Shown here piece after piece: positions 31,181 to 41,206 of a stretch of DNA of 64,000 bases (position 1 is its first letter; each line of letters begins with the position of its first letter). The notes beneath the pieces are model-generated. The model did no database searches. It worked only from the letters and a program-made list of their open reading frames with translations, and was not told the DNA's origin. The translations under genes and the position numbers were made by a program. Location: assembly GCA_036245525.1 (NCBI GenBank), contig BTPG01000001.1:176191664-176255663 (forward strand), written 5' to 3'. The stretch is from Semisulcospira habei. Taxonomy: Eukaryota > Mollusca > Gastropoda > Semisulcospiridae.

Positions 31181-31915
31181 TTATTTAATTTCCAACACAA
31201 CACTAAAATCATGCATAAGAACTGGTTTGTCATCCTGATTAGTTACAGATATACACAGTGACTCAAAGAAACTAGAACCTAATTTCTTAAACTGCAAATT
31301 AGGAAATCTAACAACCACACTTTCACAATACGGAGCAGTTCCAGTTGGTAAGCATCTCAACAAAGTTGAAGGCTTTCCATTGTGAACATTCTCAGATGTG
31401 TTTAGTTCTTTCAAATAAACATTTAGCACTGTGTGTACTGCCAAATGAACAGGATATCTTCCAGTTATTTTTTGTTTTTTTGGCTTAAATTTAAATACTG
31501 CTTCATAAGTCCAATCATCATCACCACTAATAGCTGCAATACCAATATCCTGTTTGGATAAAAGACCAAGTAGTATTAAAAGTTTGTCTGTTAATATAAG
31601 CTGATTATCTTTTGGAAATTCCATTGTAACAAGCAAGTTAGCCGGATTTAAAGTTGCTTTAATTTTATACATATCTTGTAAAAATTCAGCTATAGTACAA
31701 AAGTCATAATACCCAGGCTGTAAATGATTAGCGCCCCAACTTGTACTACCTACCATTCCATGTACAGAATATTCACCATCATCTGTTACATTAAACCATT
31801 TTACTGTATAGAACATTTCATGGATAGCTGCAGCCTTGCTACCATTACGATTATCAATCCCATTAGTTAACCACACTGGTTTGCTTGTGTCAAGATTTGT
31901 TAAGGTAATAAACAT
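31181..31915 (-). CDS. Polinton-associated 237-aa-type protein, possible minor virion protein, copy B
   Basis: Start taken at the ATG giving MFITLTNLD, as in A and C; a longer frame upstream runs antisense into the 411-aa gene and is not supported. About 244 residues. The central part (about 115-155) differs from A and C, with a GIAAISGDDDWTYEAVF insert-like segment, while both ends are nearly identical. A and C resemble each other more than B here. Divergent promoter region of about 24 bp with the 411-aa gene. Confidence 0.58.
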   Translation of the reverse strand: MFITLTNLDTSKPVWLTNGIDNRNGSKAAAIHEMFYTVKWFNVTDDGEYSVHGMVGSTSWGANHLQPGYYDFCTIAEFLQDMYKIKATLNPANLLVTMEFPKDNQLILTDKLLILLGLLSKQDIGIAAISGDDDWTYEAVFKFKPKKQKITGRYPVHLAVHTVLNVYLKELNTSENVHNGKPSTLLRCLPTGTAPYCESVVVRFPNLQFKKLGSSFFESLCISVTNQDDKPVLMHDFSVVLEIK

Positions 31916-31939
31916 TTTTATTATCTCATATAAAAAAGG

Positions 31940-33175
31940 ATGGAATTTAAATCGCCAACCATCACCACTACAAACGCATTTCAATTCAATGTGAATGCCA
32001 AATATAATGTTGCACCTACTTATGAACAGAAAATAATTCAACTAAATCAACTCGACATAGCTGTATCAGAACAAGATTTATTTCAAGTGAAAGTACCGAA
32101 TCCATTTGACCATTACCTAAACCCTCCAATAACAGACGACTCTACTGTAAGAAAGTGGTCTTCAAGTCCACTACAGATGTTTCAAAACCAACTCAACTTT
32201 GCAATACTATGTTCAACTACAGGCTGTGGTGTTTCATTCACAGATCATTTGAATCACTCAAACAAACTGATTAGATCTGTGTATCGTTTCCATGTTTATT
32301 ACCAGCTTAGACGTATACTGTCAGAACTGCATACACCATTACCAACTGAATCCAGTTTCAACAGGTATAACAACCCCATGGATATGAAAGCATTTGAACG
32401 CATCTGTAATGAATTTAACATTAACCCTGGCACTAAGTATGACTTCACACAAAAACTTGATGATCACAAAGGCATGGGTACACTTTATTACGCTATGAGT
32501 CATAGACAATACCCTCAAGATTATTACCCTGGTTACACTTCATTCTCATCAAAATCTGAAGTTTGGTTAGGATCAATAGAGCAGAAGCAGTCTAACGCGT
32601 GGACCACATTTGTCTTGGACAGGAGTGACGGGTTTACTCAAGCGGGAGTCGAGCGCGTAAATGAGTCTATCAGAACATATGTCTGGTGCATACTAGGTGC
32701 ACAATCACTAACAAAATCGAATATTTTGAATGGAAGTGGTTTATTTGAATCTCAAAAACAGTTTCTCGCTAATCTTGAAGATTCAATAAATTCATCAGTT
32801 GATCTCCCATCTAGCATACAGCGCTACCAAAACGTACTCAGATATGCTAGATCGAAAGTTGACTTTGTAGTTGGCACTGGGTTATACATGTTACCATCTG
32901 ACCTTCAACTCCAAATGGGTACAATAACAAATTATAATAATGAAATCATTGTTGCAGGTGTTGGTCAGAAATTAGGACTCAATAAAAGTGTAAACTTAGG
33001 AGCAACAACTGCGCATGTACTGTCATTAAAATCATTACAGGAGTTTACTTCCCCTGCCCCACCACTGGTACCCATACAGTCAGTAACAACCCCTGACACA
33101 CATGAGTCAGAACGAACTGCATTAGTAATAGGATTAACAGGGCTAGGAGTATTACTTCTTTACCTGTTTTATTAA
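31940..33175 (+). CDS. Tail-anchored Polinton structural-type protein (411 aa), copy B
   Basis: Same layout as in A: globular part, proline/threonine linker (shorter here, about 358-385) and hydrophobic C-terminal anchor ending YLFY. It has two extra residues in FNINPGTKYDF relative to A and C. Its 3' end overlaps the opposed 408-aa gene by 24 bp. Intact frame. Confidence 0.65.
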   Translation: MEFKSPTITTTNAFQFNVNAKYNVAPTYEQKIIQLNQLDIAVSEQDLFQVKVPNPFDHYLNPPITDDSTVRKWSSSPLQMFQNQLNFAILCSTTGCGVSFTDHLNHSNKLIRSVYRFHVYYQLRRILSELHTPLPTESSFNRYNNPMDMKAFERICNEFNINPGTKYDFTQKLDDHKGMGTLYYAMSHRQYPQDYYPGYTSFSSKSEVWLGSIEQKQSNAWTTFVLDRSDGFTQAGVERVNESIRTYVWCILGAQSLTKSNILNGSGLFESQKQFLANLEDSINSSVDLPSSIQRYQNVLRYARSKVDFVVGTGLYMLPSDLQLQMGTITNYNNEIIVAGVGQKLGLNKSVNLGATTAHVLSLKSLQEFTSPAPPLVPIQSVTTPDTHESERTALVIGLTGLGVLLLYLFY

Positions 33176-34378
33176 ATAACCCACCATTAACCCTCCTACT
33201 GTCACCAAAAATACCCACACATGCTCTGCCATAAACCCAACTGCCTTTGCCGCTGTACTAATCAACCAGCTGACAACAGAGCCTAAAATGCCAGGCAACG
33301 TGTCTACTGCTTTCAGAGCCAATTTCTTAAGCAAGTCTGATATGTGAGACAACTGTTTCTTTACCCACGACTGTAAATCTTTTGGATCTGTGGGAGCCGG
33401 TGGGCCCGGGGGTGGCGGTGCACCCCCACCAACCCCAGCACCGTAGACAGCCAGCACTACAGTGCTGATAATAAACCCAAGAGCAGTAATTAAACTAGCA
33501 ATTGTAATACCCTGCTCTCTGAAAAGTGTTTTAAGTCTCTCAGCCAGAGTAGTGTCTTCGTGAAGTATTTTCTGAATAGTTTCTCTAATTCTGTTGACCT
33601 GTGATTTTAGTTTTTGTCTTCCAATACTAATTGTTTCTAACCGTCCTGATCTTTCTATCTGCAAATCATTTAATCTGTGTTGAATTCTTTCTTTCATTTC
33701 TGTGTCAAGATTCCCATTGTCTGCTGTAGCCAGTTTCTCTTTTTCACGTTCAATGTGTTTATCAAGTTCTCCCAGTTTGGCAAGATTATTAACCATCTCA
33801 CCTCTTATTGTCTGCAGTGATTTATCCAATCCCATAATCTCCCTCATTGACAAAGGTGGATCATCTATTGTTTTCAAAGCGTCATTTATTTGCCCTTCAG
33901 TAAATGAGGTTTCTTGTATCACAGTGTTTGCTATTTCTGGTAGGCTTGTTACTGGTGCCATTTCAATTTGTTGCCCTGTTGGCAACTTTGTTTGCGTGTC
34001 GTGAAGAACACTAACCAGTCTTGGGGGAACGGGAGACCCTCCAATTCCAAGGTACCTTGCCAACCCAGAGTTACCACCGACTTCACCTTTAATTGTACTT
34101 AAAGCTCTAAACTTAGAAGGATTATTTTTATGTGTTAGATATATTTTCCCTCTGTCCGTATTTACAAATAAGTGCCCTTTATCATATTCAAACTGGTTAG
34201 GATCCAAGACATCTGGGCGCGCTCCAACACTGTCATAAAATGAGTTTACTTTGTCTTTTAGCAGTTCGTGATGCATACTAGAACTAGTTACCATTCCAGT
34301 CATATCTGTGATACTGGTATCTGAGGCATCCATGTCATCCATTTTAAAATCTTCATGATTAAATCCTCCCGCTGCCAT
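33152..34378 (-). CDS. Coiled-coil membrane protein of Polintons (408 aa), copy B
   Basis: Nearly identical to the copy A protein in the N-terminal domain (GHLFVNTDRGKI, GGNSGLARYLG), unlike copy C. The linker after the first hydrophobic segment is glycine/proline-rich (GGGAPPPPGPPAP) and differs in length from A and C. Frame intact; divergent from the capsid gene. Confidence 0.65.
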   Translation of the reverse strand: MAAGGFNHEDFKMDDMDASDTSITDMTGMVTSSSMHHELLKDKVNSFYDSVGARPDVLDPNQFEYDKGHLFVNTDRGKIYLTHKNNPSKFRALSTIKGEVGGNSGLARYLGIGGSPVPPRLVSVLHDTQTKLPTGQQIEMAPVTSLPEIANTVIQETSFTEGQINDALKTIDDPPLSMREIMGLDKSLQTIRGEMVNNLAKLGELDKHIEREKEKLATADNGNLDTEMKERIQHRLNDLQIERSGRLETISIGRQKLKSQVNRIRETIQKILHEDTTLAERLKTLFREQGITIASLITALGFIISTVVLAVYGAGVGGGAPPPPGPPAPTDPKDLQSWVKKQLSHISDLLKKLALKAVDTLPGILGSVVSWLISTAAKAVGFMAEHVWVFLVTVGGLMVGYLIKQVKK

Positions 34379-34418
34379 TGTTTTATTAATTTATTATTTT
34401 TTATTGTGCATAATAAAA

Positions 34419-35705
34419 ATGACACAGTCTTACGGATCAAAGTTAGACCCATACAGAAAACTACGTGAGCCCCTGGGTGTTAAGGGCATTAGACAATCGA
34501 TAGTCATCACGAACAATCCAAGTACCATAGACCAGAACCAAACACTTACAGTCAAGTTTCCAAACCTAGGTCCCAGTGACGTTATTGTTCCTGGCACTGC
34601 TCGTCTTGCTTTTAATATTGAACTATCATCAGACGCAGATGTAAACAGAACACTGGTTGACAATCTTGGCAGAGCAATTGTTAGGACTATTAAAGTAAAA
34701 CTTGAAGGACAGGAAGTGTTTAGTCTTGACGACTCAGATGTATTTTACTGTTACAAAGATCTTTGGCTCACAAGAGAAGAACGAGAAGATCGTGTTTACC
34801 AAGGCATACAGTCTGATAACGTTGGTAAACTTCGAATCAATGCAGCAGATAAGGTAACTACTGGGGTACCAAAGGAAGTTATTATAGCAGAAACATATGG
34901 AACCAGATTTTACATTCCACTTGAGTTTGAAATCCTCACAGCTCATTTGCCTTATTACCAAGGGGCACTGAATGACCGTCTGAGCTTTGAACTAACTTTC
35001 AATGACTACTCCAAAGTTATAAAATCATCTGCCACAGATGCAACATACAAGATCTCTAACATTTCCTTGGAATATGAAATTGTCACACATATTGAACTAG
35101 CCAGACTCATACAAAATCAGTACCAGTCAAGACTTCCAATTTATTATGACAGGGTGATTAGACATAGTTTAATTCCCAAAGACAAGAGTGACCCAATGTG
35201 GAACTTAAACTTAAACACACCAGCCAGGTCACTGAAAGGTATTCTTATGTTGTTTGTTGAACCGGTGAGTCCATACAAAAGGGATTCAGAAAAATTCTAC
35301 AATCCTAAGATTACACATTTGTCCTGCACAATTGAAGGCCGCCCTAATCAAGTGTACGCTTCAGGAATGTTACCTTATCAACACTATGACGAAATCACAA
35401 AGTATTTTGCAGGAGGAAGGATTAGAGATAAACCTGCAAACATTGCGTGCAAAGATCTACATCTGTATGATGTTAGGATCGGACAATACCTGACAAATAA
35501 ATATGCACTTTGGTTAGATCTTCGTAGTACAGACGACGATTATCTTCATGGGTCAGGACGAACTGTCGAGAATGGTAGTGATGGGATTACAATTCAGATA
35601 CAAAAGAAGGTTGAAACTGCTGCAGCCATAAACATATATTTGTACCTGATATATGACGCACAACTCAATATTGCAGAAAGCAGACTGAGTGGACACATAT
35701 ATTAA
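34419..35705 (+). CDS. Major capsid protein, Polinton type, intact (428 aa), copy B
   Basis: The only copy in the window with the natural C-terminus (SRLSGHIY) and no internal stop. Starts MTQSYGSKLD at 34419. Nearly identical to A along its length, with the differences concentrated near residues 148-158. By family it should form the hexon-like capsomers of a particle. Its stop is followed after about 20 bp by the ATPase gene, a join at which copy C is opened. Confidence 0.8.
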   Translation: MTQSYGSKLDPYRKLREPLGVKGIRQSIVITNNPSTIDQNQTLTVKFPNLGPSDVIVPGTARLAFNIELSSDADVNRTLVDNLGRAIVRTIKVKLEGQEVFSLDDSDVFYCYKDLWLTREEREDRVYQGIQSDNVGKLRINAADKVTTGVPKEVIIAETYGTRFYIPLEFEILTAHLPYYQGALNDRLSFELTFNDYSKVIKSSATDATYKISNISLEYEIVTHIELARLIQNQYQSRLPIYYDRVIRHSLIPKDKSDPMWNLNLNTPARSLKGILMLFVEPVSPYKRDSEKFYNPKITHLSCTIEGRPNQVYASGMLPYQHYDEITKYFAGGRIRDKPANIACKDLHLYDVRIGQYLTNKYALWLDLRSTDDDYLHGSGRTVENGSDGITIQIQKKVETAAAINIYLYLIYDAQLNIAESRLSGHIY

Positions 35706-35724
35706 AATTATATTGTGTATTAAA

Positions 35725-36279
35725 ATGAACCGTAGCTTAATGACACTCGATCCACACTGTGGCTTATTTGTTGGTGCCACAGGGTGTGGGAAAACTCAAT
35801 TCGTACTTGACTTATTACAAACAAGATACATACACCACTTTGAAAACATTGTAATATTTTGTCCTACAATCAAACACAACAAAGCTTATCACAACCGTTT
35901 ATTCATTTGGACTGACAACAACATATACTTAGTTGACCCTGAGAAAAAACTGAATGACTACCTACAATATTTTTACAAGCAATTTGAAGGACAGTCAACA
36001 TTGTTTATTGTTGATGACTGTTCTGCAGAGAAAGACATTGTCAAGAAGAGAAACACTCTAGCAGAACTTGCCTTCAGTGGCAGACACGCAAATGTCAGTG
36101 TATGGATTCTCACTCAAAAATATAATGCTGTACTAAAAGATTTTCGAGAACAGTTAAAGTTTATCTGTTTGTTTTACTGTAAGGATCGTGACAGCTTCGA
36201 AGACTGTCTCAGAGAGAATGATGTCATCCCAAATAAGCATGAACGAGATGATGTAAAAAATAAAACTGAAATCAACTAA
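35725..36279 (+). CDS. Packaging ATPase with shifted C-terminus, copy B
   Basis: Walker A GATGCGKT and Walker B with the DD pair are intact. One extra A in the AAATAAAAC stretch near 36260 changes the frame relative to A and C, so the protein ends TEIN at 36279 instead of at about 36336 and loses the last 20 or so residues. The lost part contains KHLKLILKTDQPTG, conserved in A and C, so activity may be impaired. The extra base lies in an A-run, so a sequence error is possible. Confidence 0.8.
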   Translation: MNRSLMTLDPHCGLFVGATGCGKTQFVLDLLQTRYIHHFENIVIFCPTIKHNKAYHNRLFIWTDNNIYLVDPEKKLNDYLQYFYKQFEGQSTLFIVDDCSAEKDIVKKRNTLAELAFSGRHANVSVWILTQKYNAVLKDFREQLKFICLFYCKDRDSFEDCLRENDVIPNKHERDDVKNKTEIN

Positions 36280-36373
36280 GCATCTAAAGCTCATTTTAAA
36301 GACAGATCAGCCCACAGGGTATGGGTTAGTAAATTGATGTAAATTAATTTATTCTTTTGTTTGTCCAATAAAA

Positions 36374-36724
36374 ATGACAGACGGACAAATCATACAGGTG
36401 CTTGATCTCACACACCTTTTCAAAGATGTTATGCACTTTACTGATTTAATAACATCACCCAAACAGACTTACATAAGCCTTTCAGCACCATCAGAAATAT
36501 ATGTTTCATATAGTGTGACTTTGGTTTATGTCGATGAGCATCCAAATGTGGAGCACATGACAGTTGATTTAAAGACACCTACTTTTAAAGTTGATGATAC
36601 CAACTATGGCTGGTTAGGGGAAGTTTGTTATAGCATATTTAAACAACTACGCAAACTAAATGTTTATATTGACAGTGTTGCAGTTAATAAAGTGGTATTA
36701 CACAAGGTGAGCCAGCAGAGTTAA
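36374..36724 (+). CDS. Fast-evolving small Polinton protein (116 aa), copy B
   Basis: Positional homologue of 6336-6731 and 44499-44843. Starts MTDGQIIQ after TTTGTCCAATAAAA. Shares with C a possible FKDV segment near residue 18, a VDLKT strand and an NKVVLH segment near the end. Otherwise strongly different, in contrast to neighbouring genes that are nearly identical. Confidence 0.5.
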   Translation: MTDGQIIQVLDLTHLFKDVMHFTDLITSPKQTYISLSAPSEIYVSYSVTLVYVDEHPNVEHMTVDLKTPTFKVDDTNYGWLGEVCYSIFKQLRKLNVYIDSVAVNKVVLHKVSQQS

Positions 36725-36725
36725 C

Positions 36726-36765
36726 GTTAATATTTTTTATTTATTATTTTGTCGGTCAAATAAAA
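36726..36765 (+). promoter_or_regulatory. Recurrent gene-leader motif TTTGT(C/T)...ATAAAAATG (example at PolB of B)
   Basis: TTTTGTCGGTCAAATAAAAATG immediately precedes this start. Comparable leaders occur before PolB of A and C (TTTGTCGGACAAATAAA), the small gene after ATPase in all copies, the 292-aa gene in all copies (TTTGTTTATAAAAATG), the 208-aa gene of C (TTTGTCATAAAAAATG) and the collagen-like gene of B (TTTGTTGATAAAAATG). Probably a promoter or initiator element with very short leaders; unproven. Confidence 0.5.
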
Positions 36766-39700
36766 ATGATGGACAATGCTCAAAGCCCTGGCCCATCAAA
36801 CCCTGGCTCATCAGGCCTACGTAACGTGTTTCACACAACAAACTTACCTATATCCAATACTAACAATGTTTACGAATCAATAGAAAACTCTTTTTCTGTC
36901 ATACAACAAAATCTTCTGACAGGCAGTGTGAAGATTCAGATTGTTGCGAAAATCGAATTCACTAGGGTGGACGGTGAAGTGATTGTATCGTACATATCAA
37001 CAAGACAACACACTGTTAACACAAGAAGAGAACCGGAGGTAGAGAACGTGTTTAGAGACAGACTATTACCAGACTTTCTCCAGGCGATTGACAGTGCAAA
37101 AATGAAGGGGTCTGGCTGGCACGAAGGGCATGTACATGAACTACAATTAAAGCAGTCTAGGTATCATCCTATATTAGGTAAATCATGGTTGCCACTGCCA
37201 ACAGAAGTAGTAAACAAAAAGGCTGTTGTTAACATTCAGAACAATGACAACTATTGTTTCATGTGGTGCGTACTTGCTAAACTACACTTTGTGAGGTCAA
37301 GACCTGATCGCGTATCTAACTACATCAAATTTGTAAATGAACTCAACTTTAGTGGCATTGAGTCCCCTGTTAAAATAGAGGACATAGACTTGTTTGAAAA
37401 ACTAAATCCTGGTATATCTGTGAATGTGTATGTGTGGGATAATAATGCTGAGAACAAGTTACAGCCAATTAGAGTATCCCCAATTGCCCCAACCTATGGT
37501 CAGTCAGAAGATAAACATGTTGACATGTTGCTAATCGGCGATGACAATAACTTCCACTACACAATTATCAGGAATATGTCACGTCTAATTCATTCACATA
37601 CAACAAAACACAATGGCAAACAGGAAGTGTGCAAGAGATGTTTACAGAGATTCTCCTCCATAAACGTAGCGCACAAACACGTTCTACACTGCAGGTCAGC
37701 TGATGACATACAAACTGTACTTAAGTACCCAGATCCTGGTAGTCAAGTGTATTTTAAGAACTATGGGAATCAGCAAAAATTGCCGTTTGTAGTATACGCT
37801 GATTTCGAATCATTGGTTGTTCAATTTGAAGGTCCTGTTCCAGAGTCATTACCAAAGACTATAAAACTAAGTGACCAAGTGGTGTGTTCTTTTGGATACA
37901 TTATTGTTAGGTCAGACGGTCTTCATTCAGAGCCTGTTATCTACAGAGGTGAAAATGCAGCATGTCTGTTTTTAACAGAAATGAGACATCTGTATAGTCA
38001 GGTAGTACAGTATCTCACAACATGTCAGATGCCTTTGGTGATGACAGAAGAAGACAAACTGAAATTTGATACAGCTGAGTCGTGTTGGATTTGTGAACAG
38101 CCTTTAGGGGGTGATAAAGTTCGTGACCACGATCACATAACTGGATGTTACAGAGGAGCTGCACATAACAATTGTAACTTGTTATTAAAAATAGATCCTA
38201 AGACATACAAGTTACCAATCTTTTTCCACAATCTTAAAGGATATGATTCACACATTATCATGCAGGCTGTAGATGAGTCATACAAAAACATAAGTTGTAT
38301 TGCCCAGACAACTGAAAAGTACTTGACTTTTAGGTTAGATAAATTAGCATTTTATGACTCCATGCAACATTTGTCTTTAGGTCTTGCTAGTCTGGCAGAA
38401 GGGCTGACTGAGTATCCAATAACAAGTAAATATTTTGAGTCAGACTTGATTAAGAAAGGTGTCTATCCATATGAGTACATTGATCACTGGGTTGTGTTTG
38501 AAGAAACAAGACTGCCACCAAAAGAGAAATTTTATTCTACACTAACTGGAAAAGGTATTTCTGACTCTGAATATCAACATGCTCTTGATGCGTGGGGGAA
38601 GTTGGGGTGTCAGACAATTGGTGACTATCACGACCAGTACTTGAAAGCTGACGTTTGCTTGCTAGCAGATGTATTTGAAAGTTACCGTGAGAAGGGTTTG
38701 TTGCACTACAGACTTGACCCAGCCTGCTACATAACTAGTCCTGGCATGACGTGGGATGCATTTTTGAAATCCAGTAAGATATCTATAGACCTGTTGTCTG
38801 ATCGTACGATGGGTGAAATGGTAGAACGTGGATTGAGGGGAGGCATTAGTATTGCAGCAAATAACTACGCCAGGGCCAACAACAAATATATGGACGCCCA
38901 TGGTGACCTTGGCCGGGGGTTTGACCCCTCAAGCCCGGGGTCAAGGTCATTCATTACGTACCTTGACGCTAATAATTTGTATGGCTGGGCAATGTGTGAG
39001 TTATTGCCCTTGAAAAACTTTTGTCTGCATGATTTGTCACAGTATGATGTAACAGAGTCAGGGTTAACAAACAATATTATGAATCTTGACCGAAACGACG
39101 CGAAGGGTTGGATCTTTGAAGTAGACCTGGAGTATCCACACCATCTACACGATTACCATAATGATTATCCATTAGCTGTTGAAAAAATGAGTATGACAGG
39201 TAAAAAAGAAGACACCAAACTTGTACCAAATTTGAATGACAAATTCAATTACGTTTGTCACTACCGCTTGTTGCAGTTTTACATCAGACACGGGTTAGTA
39301 CTAAAGAAAGTTCACAGAGGAATTCAATTTGATCAGAGTGCTTTTATGAAAGATTACATAATGAAGAACACAACATTGCGTGCCAGGGACGGCAACACTG
39401 CATTTGACAAAGACTTCTTTAAGCTTATGAACAATGCCTGTTTTGGCAAGACAATGGAAAATCCTCATCACAGAAAAGATGTGAGACTTGTTACAACTGA
39501 ATTGGGCGCAATTAAACTCACAGGTAAGCCTCAGTACACAGGGTATAAAGAGTTTCATTCATCATTGTATGCAGTGTCACTCAAAAAAAAGATTGTTAAA
39601 CTGGACAAGCCAGTATTCATTGGTATGGCAATTCTGGAGTTGTCAAAACTGTTGATGCTTGAATTTTATTATGATTACTTCAAACCGAAGTATCCTGAGT

Positions 39701-40278
39701 GTCGATTGTTATACACTGACACTGACTCTATGATCATTGATGTGTGTACTGAAGACTTTTATGAAGACATGAAAACAGAGTTACACATGTATGACACATC
39801 TGACTATCCTAAAGATCATCCACTGTTTAGCACACAAAACAAGAAAGTGCCTGGTAAGTTTAAGGATGAACTAAATGGTGTGCCAATAGTTGAGTACGTT
39901 GGACTGAGATCAAAAATGTATTCTATACTGCACCAAAAGGGAAGTCAGTCAAAAGCCAAAGGGATAAAAAAAACAGCAATAAAAAATAAAGACATACGTC
40001 ATGAACATTACAAGCAAGTGTTAGATGGTGCATTGATGCCTGATTATCCAAACAAGTCACTGAGATCAAACAAACATAATCTTGAAATAATTCAAACACA
40101 TAAGAAATCACTTGCAGTTGGAGACACGAAAAGAGTGTTTCACACTAAGGAAAAAGCTTATGCACCAGGTCATTACAGGCTCAAGTTATCTGAAGACATT
40201 TGTGATGAACTGGTTGATGAATTAATTGATGAGTTAGTTACTGAAATGAGTAACGGTGTCTGGGGGAATAATCTGTAA
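36766..40278 (+). CDS. Protein-primed family B DNA polymerase, intact (1170 aa), copy B
   Basis: Exonuclease motifs are near residues 343 (YADFES), 490 (HNLKGYDSH) and 625 (YLKADVCLLADV); polymerase motifs are near 735 (LDANNLYG), 890 (NNACFGK) and 985 (YTDTDSM, the catalytic aspartates). Between the first two exonuclease motifs, about 440-465, CWICEQ and DHDHITG followed by HNNCN form a Cys/His cluster like that of endonuclease VII-type HNH folds, common in Polinton polymerases. The N-terminal 300 residues could hold the terminal-protein region, unproven. An 11-residue-scale insertion at about 718-728 (DLGRGFDPSSPG) is absent in A and C. Starts MMDN; the upstream TTTGTCGGTCAAATAAAA is shared in form with A and C. 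Confidence 0.9.
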   Translation: MMDNAQSPGPSNPGSSGLRNVFHTTNLPISNTNNVYESIENSFSVIQQNLLTGSVKIQIVAKIEFTRVDGEVIVSYISTRQHTVNTRREPEVENVFRDRLLPDFLQAIDSAKMKGSGWHEGHVHELQLKQSRYHPILGKSWLPLPTEVVNKKAVVNIQNNDNYCFMWCVLAKLHFVRSRPDRVSNYIKFVNELNFSGIESPVKIEDIDLFEKLNPGISVNVYVWDNNAENKLQPIRVSPIAPTYGQSEDKHVDMLLIGDDNNFHYTIIRNMSRLIHSHTTKHNGKQEVCKRCLQRFSSINVAHKHVLHCRSADDIQTVLKYPDPGSQVYFKNYGNQQKLPFVVYADFESLVVQFEGPVPESLPKTIKLSDQVVCSFGYIIVRSDGLHSEPVIYRGENAACLFLTEMRHLYSQVVQYLTTCQMPLVMTEEDKLKFDTAESCWICEQPLGGDKVRDHDHITGCYRGAAHNNCNLLLKIDPKTYKLPIFFHNLKGYDSHIIMQAVDESYKNISCIAQTTEKYLTFRLDKLAFYDSMQHLSLGLASLAEGLTEYPITSKYFESDLIKKGVYPYEYIDHWVVFEETRLPPKEKFYSTLTGKGISDSEYQHALDAWGKLGCQTIGDYHDQYLKADVCLLADVFESYREKGLLHYRLDPACYITSPGMTWDAFLKSSKISIDLLSDRTMGEMVERGLRGGISIAANNYARANNKYMDAHGDLGRGFDPSSPGSRSFITYLDANNLYGWAMCELLPLKNFCLHDLSQYDVTESGLTNNIMNLDRNDAKGWIFEVDLEYPHHLHDYHNDYPLAVEKMSMTGKKEDTKLVPNLNDKFNYVCHYRLLQFYIRHGLVLKKVHRGIQFDQSAFMKDYIMKNTTLRARDGNTAFDKDFFKLMNNACFGKTMENPHHRKDVRLVTTELGAIKLTGKPQYTGYKEFHSSLYAVSLKKKIVKLDKPVFIGMAILELSKLLMLEFYYDYFKPKYPECRLLYTDTDSMIIDVCTEDFYEDMKTELHMYDTSDYPKDHPLFSTQNKKVPGKFKDELNGVPIVEYVGLRSKMYSILHQKGSQSKAKGIKKTAIKNKDIRHEHYKQVLDGALMPDYPNKSLRSNKHNLEIIQTHKKSLAVGDTKRVFHTKEKAYAPGHYRLKLSEDICDELVDELIDELVTEMSNGVWGNNL

Positions 40279-41206
40279 TTCTTCTCTGACAAATGCCCTC
40301 TGGGGTGCAGGGTCATACAGGTAATATATTGTTGCGTCTGCGCCGGGAATTATTTTTTTTTATATTATGAACGGATGTTGACCATATGGGGTCTGTTGAC
40401 CTGCGCCTGATGTCATTCTCAGCTTCCCCTGGTTGATATAAATATCTTACCTGTTTAGTAAATAAACTTGTGTCGGGTGCCTGTGCTGGGGTTGACATTG
40501 TTTTTGGCTCTGTAATTGTTTTCAATTTAATAGCATCAGCAGGTTTTGGGTGTCCTTCATTGTTCATTGCTTTTATCACATGTGGTAACCTTTGTACCCA
40601 CTCCGTGTTACGGGTGTCATGCATGAGTTCCTTAGAATACTGGTAACTGAAAAGTCTTTCTGATAACTGTTTGTTAAAGTTCTCTACAATTGCCTGTGAT
40701 CTGTGTACACCTGGAATTCCTCGTCTGACCAGTACGCCATGCTTCGCAAATAACTGATTAACTGCGCCCTTAAATTCAGATCCGTCATCGACCTGCACTA
40801 GTCTGGGGTATCTTAAAGGGTCACGACTATATATTTTTGATAAAGCAGTAGCAACTGTACTGGCTGTTTTGTCAGATATGGGTTCAGCGTCTTTATACCT
40901 TGAAGCAATGTCTACAACAGTCAAAGCGTACTTGTATCGTTTCTTTCTTATTGTGTCATGCGGAAGAAACAGGAGGTCCATTTGGTGCGTGTCATTAGGT
41001 GTTGTGTTCTCAAAATGAGGTCTCGTTATCTTTCTTGGAGCAGGGAGATAAATTTGCCAAATTGCCTGTCTCTGTAACCATTGCTTGACTTGATTGAGTG
41101 TTATATCTCCGCCCACAGCGGCATGTAATTTCTGAATAGCGGTTGCTCCTTTATAATACCCTGATGGTGAGTAATATATTTTCGATAGTTTATTTTCGGC
41201 TGCCAT
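40230..41206 (-). pseudogene. Polinton integrase with C-terminal frameshift, copy B
   Basis: The catalytic core is intact from the ATG at 41204-41206 (MAAENKL), including HQMDLLFL, VQVDDGSEF and AIVENFNK with the DD(35)E spacing. A run of nine T at about 40351-40360 (eight in A and C) shifts the frame. The reading then ends at 40313, losing the final 25-30 residues that carry the conserved FVREELQIIP segment. Because the shift is in a homopolymer it may be a sequence error. The 3' part overlaps the polymerase gene's end on the other strand. Confidence 0.8.
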
